From Maratus speciosus (taxonomy: Eukaryota; Arthropoda; Arachnida; Araneae; Salticidae): 64,000 bases of DNA. Every line of letters begins with the position of its first letter. Position 1 is the first letter of the stretch. The stretch is from the NCBI GenBank assembly GCA_963932465.1, contig OZ010786.1, positions 600,762,038 through 600,826,037 on the forward strand, in the 5' to 3' direction. Both the position numbers and the translations under genes were made by a program. Below are positions 45,434 to 56,644 of the stretch, piece after piece. Under the pieces are notes generated by a model, which did no database searches, was not told where the DNA came from, and worked only from the letters and a program-made list of their open reading frames with translations.

Positions 45434-47543
45434 TTAGGGTGGGCCGAAAAAAACTTTTTTTTTATTTTCGATGATGGGTAGTGCGGAAAAGTGGCCACTA
45501 GTGGCACCAAGTTCACACAAAAAAATTGAGATTTTTAGGACAATTCCTATATTTGCCGCTTTTGGCTTGAAGTTTTGCTAAAATGCTGATTTTTGAACTT
45601 TTTTAGCAAAAATTTTAAAAATGTTAAATTAAACTTATTTTAATCGTATTTACTTGAAAAGGCATATTTAATGTTCCAAATGTATAAATAAGCTCTGATT
45701 ATGTATTATTTAATTGCTATGTGTATTTTAAATTAGATGATTTTTATAGCCTTTTCGTGTTTAAGTGAGCAAAAGTTGCAAGTATTGTTTGCATCTTTCA
45801 ACGGTTTCTCTCTTTTGTCTTATTTATGTCCCTTGGTCTTCCTTATTTTTTCGATGCTTTAAGGGTCATATATTTGGGTGACGGACAGCAGAATCCCTCA
45901 GAAACAGATCTGGAAGGAGAGAAGGGGTGAGGCGAGAACTTAAACGAACGCAGTGACTCATCGCGATGTTGGGGAAGTGAAGGAGGAAATACAAGAGGGG
46001 AGAAAGTGCGATAAGGGATGCTTATTATTTTCAGTGCTCAGTTTCCCTGAGACATGGCGGCTGCTGTATGAGACAGGAATATGCGTTTAGGAGTGTTTGG
46101 CTTTGAAGGGCATGGTTCAAATTCAGATTCAGTCGAACTGCTTGCTTAAAAGCTCCCACTACTTGAATCTTCCAACAGTATAACTGTCTTCCATCTGGAT
46201 CTAACTCCACCCGTTGAAGGCTTTGTCGCAGAACCACTATTCCTCTTTGAAATTGTATCCCTTTTCATTTTCTTTGCAAGACTTTTGCTTGTTTTTAAAT
46301 CAATATTTCCGATACACATTTTTCGAACAGTTCTTTGATCCTTCAAGAAGGTTACCTCCCGATGTGGAATTTTATGTCTGATGTCGCAGCTACAATTGTT
46401 CAAGCCTCTACACTTACAAGCTGCAATGTCAAAGAGAGAGGTTTCCGCATTTCGTACGAAATCTTCGCGGAACGCCTTGCCTTTAACGCCCGTATGATTA
46501 CAAGATTTCTCCAATGATCTACACTCATTGTAATAGTTTTTAATCTTTCCGTTAATTGTTCGTTAGGAAACCACTGGTATGGAAGATTTTCGGAAACTTT
46601 TTCACCTACCCTTTTAATAATACCATCCACTGGTTGAAGATAAATATCTCGATTTTCTTCTATATCGCTTCGCAACCAACAGTAGTGGCGCATGATGTCA
46701 GCAATAGTTGGCAATTTCAAGTCTTTCAATTTGCACGGTGCCCCAAAATGGCTACTTTTCAGGCTATCACATGTCTTTACATGATAATGAACTTTCGCAC
46801 TAGCTATTTCTAAACTCATCGTAATAAAACGCACAAAACACAGTAAAGGCACGTTAAATGATCCAAAAAGCAATGTATTGCACGAGAAAAAGGTTTTACT
46901 TTTACACTGAACAAATGTCACAGGGAAACCGAGCACTGAAAAATAATAAGCATCCCTTATCACACTTTCTCCCCTCTTGTATTTCCTCCTTCCCTCCCCC
47001 AACATCGCGATGAGTCCCTGCGTTCGCTTAAGTTCTTGCCTCACCACCTTCTCTCCATCCAGATCTCTTTCTGAGGGATTCTGCTGTCCGTCACCCAAAT
47101 ATATGACCATTAAAGCATCGAAAAAAAAAAATAAGTAAGACCAAGGGACATAAACAAGACAAAAGAGAGAAACCGTTGAAAGATTCAAACAATACATGCA
47201 ACTTTTGCTCACTTAAACGCGAAAAGGCTATAAAAATCACCTAATTTAAAATACACATAGCAATTAAATAATACATTATCAGAGCTTATTTATACATTTG
47301 GAACATTAAATATGCCTTTCCAAGTAAATACGATTAAAATAAGTTTAATTTAGCATTTTTAAAATGTTTGCTAAAAAAGTTCAAAAATCAGCATTTTAGC
47401 AAAACTTCAAGCCAAAAGCGGCAAATATAGGAATTGTCCTAAAAATCTCAAATTTTTTGTGTGAACTTGGTGCCACTAGTGGCCACTTTTCCGCACTACC
47501 CATCATCGAAAATCAAAAAAAAGTTTTTTTCGGCCCACCCTAA
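45434..47543. mobile_element. 2.1-kb transposon-like element with ~620-bp inverted arms
   Basis: The outermost bases read ttagggtgggccgaaaaaaa and, at the right, the exact complement ...ggcccaccctaa. The arms 45434-46049 and 46921-47543 are complementary over their whole length with few mismatches (for example gtggccactagtggcacc in both, gggtgacggacagcagaatc against its complement). The loop 46050-46920 carries one gene on the minus strand. Both sides are (TA)n, so a TA or longer TA-rich target duplication cannot be resolved. I do not recognise the family from the termini. Confidence 0.85.
46146..46819 (-). pseudogene. small cysteine-motif protein of the long-arm element, one frameshift
   Basis: Function unknown. 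From ATG at 46819 the first ~105 codons read MSLEIASAKVHYHVKTCDSL ... LPTIADIMRHYCWLRSD ... MSVDHWRN. A single-base shift near 46500-46515 then moves to the frame that continues CNHTGVKGKAFREDFVRNAE, SLFDIAACKC, NNCSCDIRHK, VTFLKDQRTVRKMCIGNID and a Lys/Arg/Ser-rich tail ending at 46146. The total is ~225 residues. Visible features are a CKC...CSC cluster, a basic tail, and no catalytic triad. The pattern SLFDI..CKC...CxC...FL.DQR..RKM.IG..D resembles uncharacterised arthropod proteins I remember without a named domain. That is recollection and not a search result. Its position in the loop of a long-arm element suggests it belongs to that element. The shift may be decay or a sequencing error. 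Confidence 0.6.
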
Positions 47544-47577
47544 TATATATATATATATCCATATATATATATATATA

Positions 47578-48978
47578 TCTGACCTTTGTCATACTGTAAC
47601 TCTCGAATTTCTGAACAGATTTGGATGAAATTCGGTATGTACATAGTACATACCAATGTCTCGACCGAGTTCGTTGGCCAGCTTCATCCGCCATTTTGTT
47701 TCAAAATGGCGGCCATTAAAAAATTTTTAAAAAATTTTAAATTTGAAATGTGGTACCAAAGAATTGAAAATGGAAAAATATTTTTTTCTTACGTATTTGA
47801 CCTTTATACAAAGATTCCGGAGCAGTTTTTGTTTCGTCTATATCTTAAAAAATGGCTGAGTTATAGCATTTTGAATTTCTAGCGTGGCTGACATTTTCAA
47901 ACGTCCTGAATTTTGTCACGCGATAAAAGGCGTATTTATGAACCGATTTGGATGTAACTTCGTTTGTACATAGTACATACCAATGTCTGGACCGAGTTCG
48001 TTGGCCAGCTTCATCCGCCATCTTGTTTAAAAATGGCAGCCATTTAAATTTTTAAGAAAAATTTAAATTTGAAATGTGGTACCAAAAAATTGAAAAGTGA
48101 AAAAATATTTTTTTCTTATGTATTTGACCTTGATACAAAGATTCGGGAGCAGTTTTTGTTTCATCTATATCTTAAAAAATGGCTGAGTTATAGCATTTTG
48201 AATTTCTAGCGTGGCTGATATTTTGAAACGTCCTGATATTTGTCACGTGATAACAGGCGTATTTATGAATCGATTTGGATGTGCCATGGTGTGTACATAG
48301 TACATACAAATATCTCGACCGAGTTCGTTGGCCAGCTTCATCCTCCATCTTGTTTCAAAATGGCGGCCATTTAAAAAATTTAAAAAAATTAAAATTTAAA
48401 ATGAGATACCAAAAAATTGGAAAATGAAAAAGATTTTTTTCGTATGTGTTTGACCTTATTACAAAGATTCCGGAACAGTTTCTGTTTCGTCCATATCTAA
48501 AAAAATGGTTGAGTTATAGCATTTTGAATTTCTATTCTGGCTGATATTTTAAAACGACCTGATTTTTGTCACGCGATAACAAGCGTATTTATGAACCGAT
48601 TTGGATGTTACTTGGTCTGTACATAGTACATACCAATGTCTCGACCGAGTTCGTTGTCCAGCTTCATTCGCCATCTTGTTTCAAAAGGGTTGCCATTAAA
48701 AAAAATTAAATTTAAAATTTAAAATGAGGTATTAAAAAATTGGAAAATGAAAAAGATTTTTTTATGTGTTTGGCGTTGATACAAAGATTCCGGAGCAGAT
48801 TTTGTTTCTGAAAATTTGTTCTTTTGTTTATATCTTAAAAAATGGTTGGATTATAGCACTTTGAATTTCTAGTATGGCTAACATTTTGAAACGATCTTGT
48901 ATTTGTCACGCGATAACACACGTATTCGCCTATTTCCATGTAAGAAGGCATGTGGATAGTATACATCAACATCTCAGC
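47578..48978 (+). repeat. array of ~326-bp units, forward (4+ units)
   Basis: The landmark tctcgaccgag recurs at 47660, 47987 (tctggaccgag), 48314 and 48640, giving a period of 326-327 bp. Each unit holds the dyad ggtatgtac-ata-gtacatacc or a close variant, an Alu-length AT stretch with aaaatggcggccattt, and ggctgagttatagcattttg. A diverged unit with acacgtattcgcctatttcc ends the run. Confidence 0.9.
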
Positions 48979-49199
48979 CAAATATAAGTTACTTTAAATA
49001 AAAGCAGCTTGGATAAAGCTGACTAATTTCATGAAATTCTCATTCATAATGATTTAGTATTGATAAAAATTAGTATTGAATCTCCTATATTCGGTTTTCA
49101 CTAAATTGAGCTTCTTGTGTTTGAATAATATAAGTTGGCATTTTTAAAATAAGGAATTTGAAAGCTACCTCTTCCTCCCGGCACTGGCCGGAAGGACTT
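48979..49199 (-). repeat. S module, reverse, partial
   Basis: It runs from ataagttactttaaataaaa to the GC hairpin ctcccggcactggccggaag. It lacks the diverged-unit half of the full module. Confidence 0.8.
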
Positions 49200-49740
49200 T
49201 TGAATTTCTAGCGTGGCTGACATTTTAAAACGTCCTGAATTTTGTCACGCGATAAAAGGTATATTTATGAACCAATTTGGATGCAACTTCGTTTATACAT
49301 AGTACATACCAATGTCTCGACCGAGTTCGTTGCCCAGCTTTATCCGCCATATTGTTTAAAAATGGCGGCCATTTAAATTTTTAAGAAAAATTTAAATTTG
49401 AAATGTGGTACCAAAAAATGAAAATTGAAAAAATATTTTTTTCTTATGTGTTTGACCTTGATAAAAAGATTCGGGAACAGTTTTTGTTTCGTCTATATCT
49501 TAAAAAGTGGCTGAGTTATAGCATTTTGAATTTCTAGCGTGGCTAACATTTTAAAACGACCTGATTTTTGTCACGCGATAACAGGCGTATTTATGAACCG
49601 ATTTGGATGTAACTTGGTCTGTACATAGTACATACAAATGTCTCGACCGAGTTCGTTGGCCAGCTTCATTCGCCATCTTGTTTCAAAAGGGTTGCCAATA
49701 AAAAAAAATTAAATTTAAAATTTAAAATTTGGTATTAAAA
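49200..49740 (+). repeat. array of ~326-bp units, forward (2 units)
   Basis: Landmarks at 49316 and 49642 continue the forward array after the reversed S module. The run ends abruptly at the next S module (aaaagtccttccggcc). Confidence 0.85.
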
Positions 49741-50285
49741 AAGTCCTTCCGGCCAGTGCCGGGAGGAAGAGGTAGCTTTCATAATCCTTATTTAAAAAAA
49801 GCCAACTTATATCATGCAAACACACGAAGCTCAATTTAGTGGAAACCGAATATAGGAGATTCAATACTAATTTTTATCAATATAATGAATGAGAATTTCG
49901 CGAAATTAGTCAGCTTTATCCAAGCTGCTTTTCTTTAAAGTAACTTATATTTGGCTGCCAAATTCGGCAATTTCTTAAAGTGCCTGTCATTTTAAGACAA
50001 CATGGTGGATGAGGCTAAGCAGTGAACTTGGTCGAGACCTTAGTAATTGCTGTGCACATGCTCACTCACATCGGAATCGGTTAATATATAGGAGTGCTGT
50101 CGCATGCAAAAAATCAGATTTTTCAAAATGTCACCCACAATAGAAATTGAAACTGCTATATCTGAGCCATTTTTTAAGGTAAATACAAACAAAAAATGCT
50201 CCTGAATCCTTATATCAAAATCAAATACTTAGGAAAGAAACCTTTTTCAATTTCTAATTTTTTTGCACCTCACTTTAAATATATA
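49741..50285 (+). repeat. S module, forward (copy 2)
   Basis: Matches 41529-42078 nearly throughout, with a short deletion at ~49882. It sits at the turning point between forward and reverse arrays. Confidence 0.85.
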
Positions 50286-51768
50286 TATATTTTTTAATTT
50301 AATGGCCGCCATTTTGAAACAAGATGGCTGATGAATCTGGCCAGCGAACTTGGTCGAAGTGTTGATGCATACTATCCACATGCCTTCTTACATCGAAATA
50401 GGCGAATACATGTGTTATCGCGTGACAAATACAAGATCGTTTCAAAATGTTAGCCATGCTAGAAATTCAAAGTGCTATAAATCAACCATTTTTTAAGATA
50501 TCAACAAAAGAACAAATTTTCAGAAACAAAAACTGCTCCGGAATCTTTGTAACAAGGCCAAACACAAAAATCTTTTTATAAATAAAAAAATCTTTTTTCA
50601 TTTTCCAATTTTTTAATACCTCATTTTGAATTTTAAATTTAATTTTTTTAAATGGCAACCCTTTTGAAACAAGACGGCGAATGAAGCTGGCCAACGAACT
50701 CGGTCGAGACATTGGTATGTACTATGTACAGACCAAGTTACATCCAAATAGGTTCATAAATACGCCTGTTATCGCGTGACAAAAATCAGGTCGTTTTAAA
50801 ATGTCAGCCACAAGAGAAATTCAAAATGCTATTACTCAGCCATTTTTTTTTAGATATAGACGAAAGAAAAACTGTTCCGGAATCTTTGTATTAAGGTCAT
50901 ACACATACAAAAAAATTGTTTTTCATTTTCCAATTTTTTGGTATCTCATTTAAATTTTTTTATTTTTAAATTTTTTTAAATGGCCGCCATTTTAAAACAA
51001 GATGGCGGATGAAGCTGGCCAACGAACTCGGTCGAGATATTTGTATGTACTATGTACACACCAAGGTACATCCAAGTCGGTTCATAAATACGCCTGTTAT
51101 TACGTGAGAAAAATCAGGACGTTTCAAAATGTCAGCCACGCTAGAAATTCAAAATGCTATAACTCAGCCATTTCTTAAGATATAGACGAAACAAAAACTG
51201 CTCCCGAATCTTTTTATCAAGGTCAAACACATAAGAAGAAAATATTTTTTCAATTTTCAATTTTTGGTACCACATTTCAAATTTAAATTTTTCTTAAAAA
51301 TTTAAATGGCCGCCATTTTTAAACAAGATGGCGGGTGAAGCTGGCCAACGAACCCGGTCGAGACATTGGTATGTACTATGCATAAACGAAGTTACATCCA
51401 AATCGGTTCATAAATACGCCTTTTATCGCGTGACAAAATTCAGGACGTTTCAAAATGTCAGCCACGCTAGAAATTCAAAATGCTATAACTCAGCCATTTT
51501 TTAAGATATAGACGAAACAAAAACTGCTCCGGAATCTTTGTATAAAGGTCAAATACATAAGAAAAAAATGTTTTTCCACTTTTAATTTTTTGGTACCACA
51601 TTTCAAGTTTTAATTTTTTTTTTAAATTTTAAATGGCCGCCATTTTGAAACAAAACGGCGGATGAAGCTGGCCAACGAACTCGGTCGAGACATTGGTATG
51701 TACTATGTACACACCGAATTACATCGAAATCGGTTCATAATTACGGGAGTTACAGTGTGACATAGGTC

Positions 51769-51770
<2 letters not shown>
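50286..51770 (-). repeat. array of ~326-bp units, reverse (4+ units)
   Basis: The complement landmark ctcggtcgag lies at 50699, 51028, 51353 (cccggtcgag) and 51680, preceded by one diverged unit. The period is 325-329 bp. The array ends in gacataggtcag and (TA)n. It mirrors the forward array at 47578. Confidence 0.9.
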
Positions 51771-51811
<41 letters not shown>

Positions 51812-51814
<3 letters not shown>

Positions 51815-53629
51815 CCAATAATTAAACATAACCTACCACCATCAAAAACCGTAATATTATGAATTAAAGCTGTAAGTATATATATATATATATAAAAAGA
51901 AAGATTAAATTAATTATAAGAATTATTATGGAAGAAAAATAAGAAAGTGGACACCGACAAATAATGGAAATGCTTATATATTGAATTACGTTTTCAAGGG
52001 CACAGAATTCAATGATATAAGCAAAATGGTTGTTTTCTGTGGGAAAAATAAGCTAAAGCTAAAAGTTATTTTCCCCTGTGCCCAAACAACCACTAAAATC
52101 AAGTGAATTGATTAAAAATGAAAACAGAATAGAAACAAATAATATGAAATGGAAAAAACAATAAAACCTATTTAAATATTTATAGGATATAAAATGAAAT
52201 AATAAACACCATACCGATTAATATTTTAGAATAAATCCACGCGCACTTGGTACCCATATCGTAAAGATTAAGGTTAATAAAACAGTTAAGAAATCACAGT
52301 AATTGATACCATAGGATGCAGTTAATACATATTGAAATAAATGTTAAATAACTTTTAATATAATATAAAATAATATAAATAGAAAGTAATTACATAATTA
52401 AAATGCACTATTAAATTATTTAAAAAACGTTAAACAATATCGTCAAAATTTAGCTAAAAATTCCCCCTGGTGTTGTAAATTATAACTGAAATGTAGCTGG
52501 AATAAGTAAATCTAGAACTTATCGAAAAAAAAACACAAATTGTGGTGCTGCCATCTAGTATTACTTTTATGATTTAATTGTCAAAAGACTTGCTTCAGTT
52601 GTAAGCAATTGAATTTAACAATTGTTTTATTAACAGCAAAACCAAACATATCCTTATATATAGATAATTATAAACTGAATATAAACCACACAATGTATTT
52701 TTAAAAAACTATTGTTAAATAACATACAAAATATTCTATTAGCAAACTTATTTAAACTACACTAAGAATTTAAATAATTCTAGAACATCGATAATATATA
52801 GCATATAGCTATAAAACAAAATAAATTCATTAATAATTAATATAAATAATTATTAAAAATATAAAAATCTTTAATAAAAACTATTATATATAAGATAATT
52901 ATAAAATGAACAGGAAATAAAAAACATATGGTAGTATAAAGAAGGTGAACTGATACTTAAATTCCGATTACCTAAAAAGCACAAATATAGTGTGTGGATT
53001 ATTTTATACATCCATAAAAATCCTAAAAGTATGAATGTGGGACATTCAAAAACATTAAACCGATAATAAATTATATAACACAAAGTGAAAATAAATAAAT
53101 ATTAAAATATTAATAAGAATAGAGGAATAATAATAAATATAATTACCCAATTTTAATACATACAGTATAACTTTATTTATATTAAATATACTTATATGTA
53201 TATTAATCACTATAAAAATGGCATACTATTAGTAATTAATATGATATTGTCCTTATTAAATTAAAATATATAACAAATGAATGTAAATAAGATTAAACAA
53301 TAATTAAGCTAATAATGAAATTCACCAATTACATATAAAATATCAAATCAACATCCTTATAAAATACGTATCAAACATATAGTAATAATACAAAGGCCCC
53401 CCCCCCCTTTTTTTTTATAAATTAACCATTGCGTATTATCCAGACAACACCACCCTCCTCCGTACTCTAACATCTACCCACCCATCCAACCTATAATAAT
53501 TTTTTTTTTATTATGTTATTTTACAATTTTTATTTTTTATAGAGATTTTTTTTTTATTTTATAATTTTTTTTTTGTAATTTTGTTTACGCATGTGTTAAT
53601 TTGTTTTAAAAGATCATGTAAGAAAAATA
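51812..53629 (-). repeat. non-coding part of RT-bearing segment, copy 2
   Basis: Second direct copy of 42303-44110, with an extra (TA)n at 51876-51893 and a C-run at 53398-53407. Confidence 0.8.
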
Positions 53630-53856
53630 CTAATTGTATATTAATGAATATATGAATTTTTTTGGAAAACCATGATTTAATGCATTATAAATTAGTTTTT
53701 TAATATTATTGTTAATTAGAGGAGAAGAACATAAACATTTTATTCTATATAAATGATTAAGTATTATATTTCGAAATACAGAATGATGTAGACAAGATTT
53801 AAAATTTGTAAATGTATTAACTTTGAATTTAAATTCTTTACGTTTGTCATATAAAT
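53630..53856 (-). pseudogene. reverse transcriptase fragment, copy 2 (C-terminal tail only)
   Basis: This is the same frame as the last ~75 codons of the copy at 44111-44967, with a 3-bp in-frame insertion and the same stop. It is cut at 53856, in the YDKRKEF region, by (TA)n and a reverse cap module. None of the catalytic motifs remain. Confidence 0.75.
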
Positions 53857-53875
53857 TTAGATATATATATATATA

Positions 53876-54005
53876 TCAATTTTGAACGGAGGGTGGTTTT
53901 TGGGTCTGGGGGTCATGATCGATGAAAATATATCAAAATTTTTTGAAATCGCTTTCCTCCGAACGGCTGCAATAGGTAGCTTTTTTGTAAAGAAAGCTAC
54001 CTAAA
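53876..54005 (-). repeat. cap module, reverse
   Basis: Reverse copy of the cap (ttttgaacggagggtggttt ... aggtagctttttt...aaagctacct). It joins the next array without a spacer. Confidence 0.85.
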
Positions 54006-54300
54006 ACTGGAAAATGAAAAAGATTTTTTTATGTGTTTGGCCTTGATACAAAGATTCCGAAGCAGATTTTGTTTCTGAAAATTTGTTCTTTTGTTTATTT
54101 CTTAAAAATGATGGTTGAATTATAGCACTTTGAATTTCTAGCATGGCTAACATTTTGAAACGATCTTTTATTTGTCACGCGATAACACACGTATTCGCCT
54201 ATTTCGATGTAAGAAGGCATGTGGATAGTATATATCAATATCTCGACTAAGTTCGCTGGTCAGCTTCATCAGCCATCTTGTTTCAAAATGGCGGTCATTA
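54006..54300 (+). repeat. single array unit, forward, diverged
   Basis: It starts mid-unit (ggaaaatgaaaaagattttt) and contains cacacgtattcgcctatttc and tctcgactaagttcgctggt. It resembles 48750-48978. Confidence 0.8.
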
Positions 54301-54867
54301 AATTAAAAAAAATTATATTTAAAGTGAGGTGCAAAAAAAATTAGAAATTGAAAAAGGTTTCTTTCTTAAGTATTTGACCTTGATATAAGGATTCAGGAGC
54401 ATTTTTTGTTTGTCTTTATCTTAAAAAATGGCTCAGACATAGCAGTTTCAATATCTAATGTGGGTGACATTTTGAAAAAACTGATTTTTTGCCTGCGACA
54501 GCACTTATATATATCAACCGATTCCGATGTAAGTGAGCATGTGCACAGCAATTAGTAAGGTCTCGACCAAGTTCACTGGTTAGCCTTATCCACCATGTTG
54601 TCTTAAAATGGCAGGCACTTTAAGAAATCGCCGAATTTGGCAGCGAAATATAAGTTACTTTAAATAAAAGCAGCTTGGATAAAGCTGACAAATTTCGTGA
54701 AATTCTCATTCATAATGATTTAGTATTGATAAAAATTAGTATTGAATCTCCTATATTCGGTTTCCACTAAATTGAGCTTCGTGTGTTTGAATAATATAAG
54801 TTGGTTTTTTTTAAAATAAGGAATATGAAAGCTACCTCTCCCTCCCGGCACTGGCCGGAAGGACTTT
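54301..54867 (-). repeat. S module, reverse, full length
   Basis: Reverse complement of 41529-42078, ending in the GC hairpin and ggaaggacttttttt. It starts with the diverged unit (agtgaggtgcaaaaaaaatt). Confidence 0.85.
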
Positions 54868-56327
54868 TTTTTAATTTAATGGCCGGCATTTTGAAAATAG
54901 ATGGCTGATGAAGCTGGCCAGTGAACTTGGTCGAGATATTTATGTATATTATTCACATGCCTTCTTCCATCGAAATAGGCGAATACGTGTGGTATCGCGT
55001 GACAAATACAAGATCGTTTCAAAGTGTTAGCCATGATAGAAATTCAAAGTGCTATAATTCAACCACTTTTTAAGATATAAACAAAAGAACAAATTTTCAG
55101 AAACAAAAACTGCTCCAGAATCTTTGTATCAAGGCCAAACACACAAGGAAAATCTTTTTCATTTTCCAATTTTTTAATACCTCATTTTAAATTTTAAATT
55201 ACATTTTTTTAAAATGGCAACCCTTTTGAAACAAGATGGCGAATGAAGCTGGCCAACGAACTCGGTCGAGACATTGGTATGTACTATGTACAGACCAAAT
55301 TACATTCAAATCGGTTCATAAATACGCCTGTTATCGCGTGACAAAAATCAGGTCGTTTTAAAATGTCAGGCACAATAGAAATTCAAAATGTTATAACTCA
55401 GCCATTTTTTTAGATATAGACGAAACAAAACCTGTTCCGGAAACTTTGTATTAAGGTCAAACACATACGAAAAAAATCTTTTTCATTTTCCAAATTTTTG
55501 GTATCTCATTTTAAATTTAAATTAATTTTTTTTAAATGGCCGCCATTTAGAAACAAGATGGCGGATGAAGCTGGCCAACGAACTCGGTTGAGTTATTTGT
55601 ATGTACTATGTACAGACCAAATTACATCCAAATCGGTTCATAAATACGTCTGTTATCACGTGGCAAAAATCAGGGCGTTTCAAAATGTCAGCCACGCTAG
55701 AAATTCAAAATGCTATAACTCAGCCATTTTTTAAGATATAGACAAAACAAAAACTGCTCCCGAATCTTTTTATCAAGGTCAAACACATAAGAAAAAAATA
55801 TTTTTCCAATTTTCAATTTTTTGGTGCCACATTTCAAATTTAAATTTTTCTTAAAATTTTAAATGGCCGCCATTTTTAAACAAAATGGCGGATGAAGCTG
55901 GCCAACGATCTCGGTCGGTCGAGACATTGGTCTGTACTATGTATAAACGAAGTTACATCCAAATCGGTTTATAAATACGCCTTTTATCGCGTGACAAAAT
56001 TCAGGACGTTTCAAAATGTCAGCTTCGCTAGAAATTCAAAATGCTATAACTCAGCCATTTTTTAAGATATAGACGAAACAAAAACTGCTACGGAGTCTTT
56101 GTATAAAGGTCAAATACATAAGAAAAAAATATTTTTCCAATTTAAATTTTTTGGTACCACATTTCAAATTTAAAATTTTTTAAAAATGTTTAAAAGGCCG
56201 CCATTTTGAAACAAAATGGCGGATGAAGCTGGCCAACGAACTCGGTCGAGACATTGATATGTACTATGTACACACGGAATTACATCCAAATCGGTTCATC
56301 AATACGAGAGTTACAGTGTGACATAGG

Positions 56328-56328
<1 letters not shown>
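54868..56328 (-). repeat. array of ~326-bp units, reverse (4+ units)
   Basis: The complement landmark lies at ~55261, 55586, ~55914 and ~56243, after one diverged unit (54929). It closely parallels 50286-51770, including the order of unit variants, so the two reverse arrays are probably duplicates of one another. Confidence 0.9.
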
Positions 56329-56360
<32 letters not shown>

Positions 56361-56367
<7 letters not shown>

Positions 56368-56492
56368 TTTGAACGGAGGGTGGTTTCGGGGTCTGGGGGT
56401 CATGATCGATGAAAATATACCAAAATTTTTTGAAATCGCTTTCCTCCGAACGGCTGCAATAGGTAGCTTTTTGTAAAGAAAGCTACCTAAAA
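56361..56492 (-). repeat. cap module, reverse, right edge of block
   Basis: Ends the composite block. Single-copy-looking DNA starts after gaaagctacctaaaag. Confidence 0.85.
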
Positions 56493-56644
56493 GAGAATTC
56501 CAAATTATTTATGTATGGTCAATTATATAAAAGAATTATGTACGATTAAATATTTAAAATAAAACTGCATTAAAATTCTATTTTTTCTGTTTATTTAATT
56601 AAATTTACAAGATAAAGCTGATAAACAAATGCTAATAATATGTA

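Larger units (their letters stand above)
41529..56492. mobile_element. 15-kb composite repeat block
   Basis: A handful of modules are repeated in both orientations. S modules start with a GC hairpin (cttccggccagtgccgggag). Cap modules contain aggtagctttcattac...aaagctacct and gaccccgaaaccaccctcc. Arrays of a ~326-bp unit face one another. Two direct copies of a reverse-transcriptase-bearing segment are flanked by (TA)n. The order is S+, cap+, RT copy 1, unit+, cap+, long-arm element, units+, S-, units+, S+, units-, RT copy 2, cap-, unit+, S-, units-, cap-. The caps and GC hairpin resemble the Helitron-like copies at 9.3 and 14.4 kb. Confidence 0.75.

Noticed and set aside
46400..47212. 270-codon protein starting in the right arm of the long-arm element
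   Set aside because: The first ~130 codons are read through the inverted arm. The conserved-looking part starts at the ATG at 46819, so I use that start.
47578..51770. CRISPR-like repeat array
   Set aside because: The repeats are ~326 bp, have no spacers and lie in eukaryotic transposon-rich DNA.
54904..54935. Hammerhead-ribozyme-like ctgatgaagctggccagtgaac in an array unit
   Set aside because: Most units have ggatgaagctggccaacgaac, and the second core box is GAAC where GAAA is required, so the catalytic core is not conserved.
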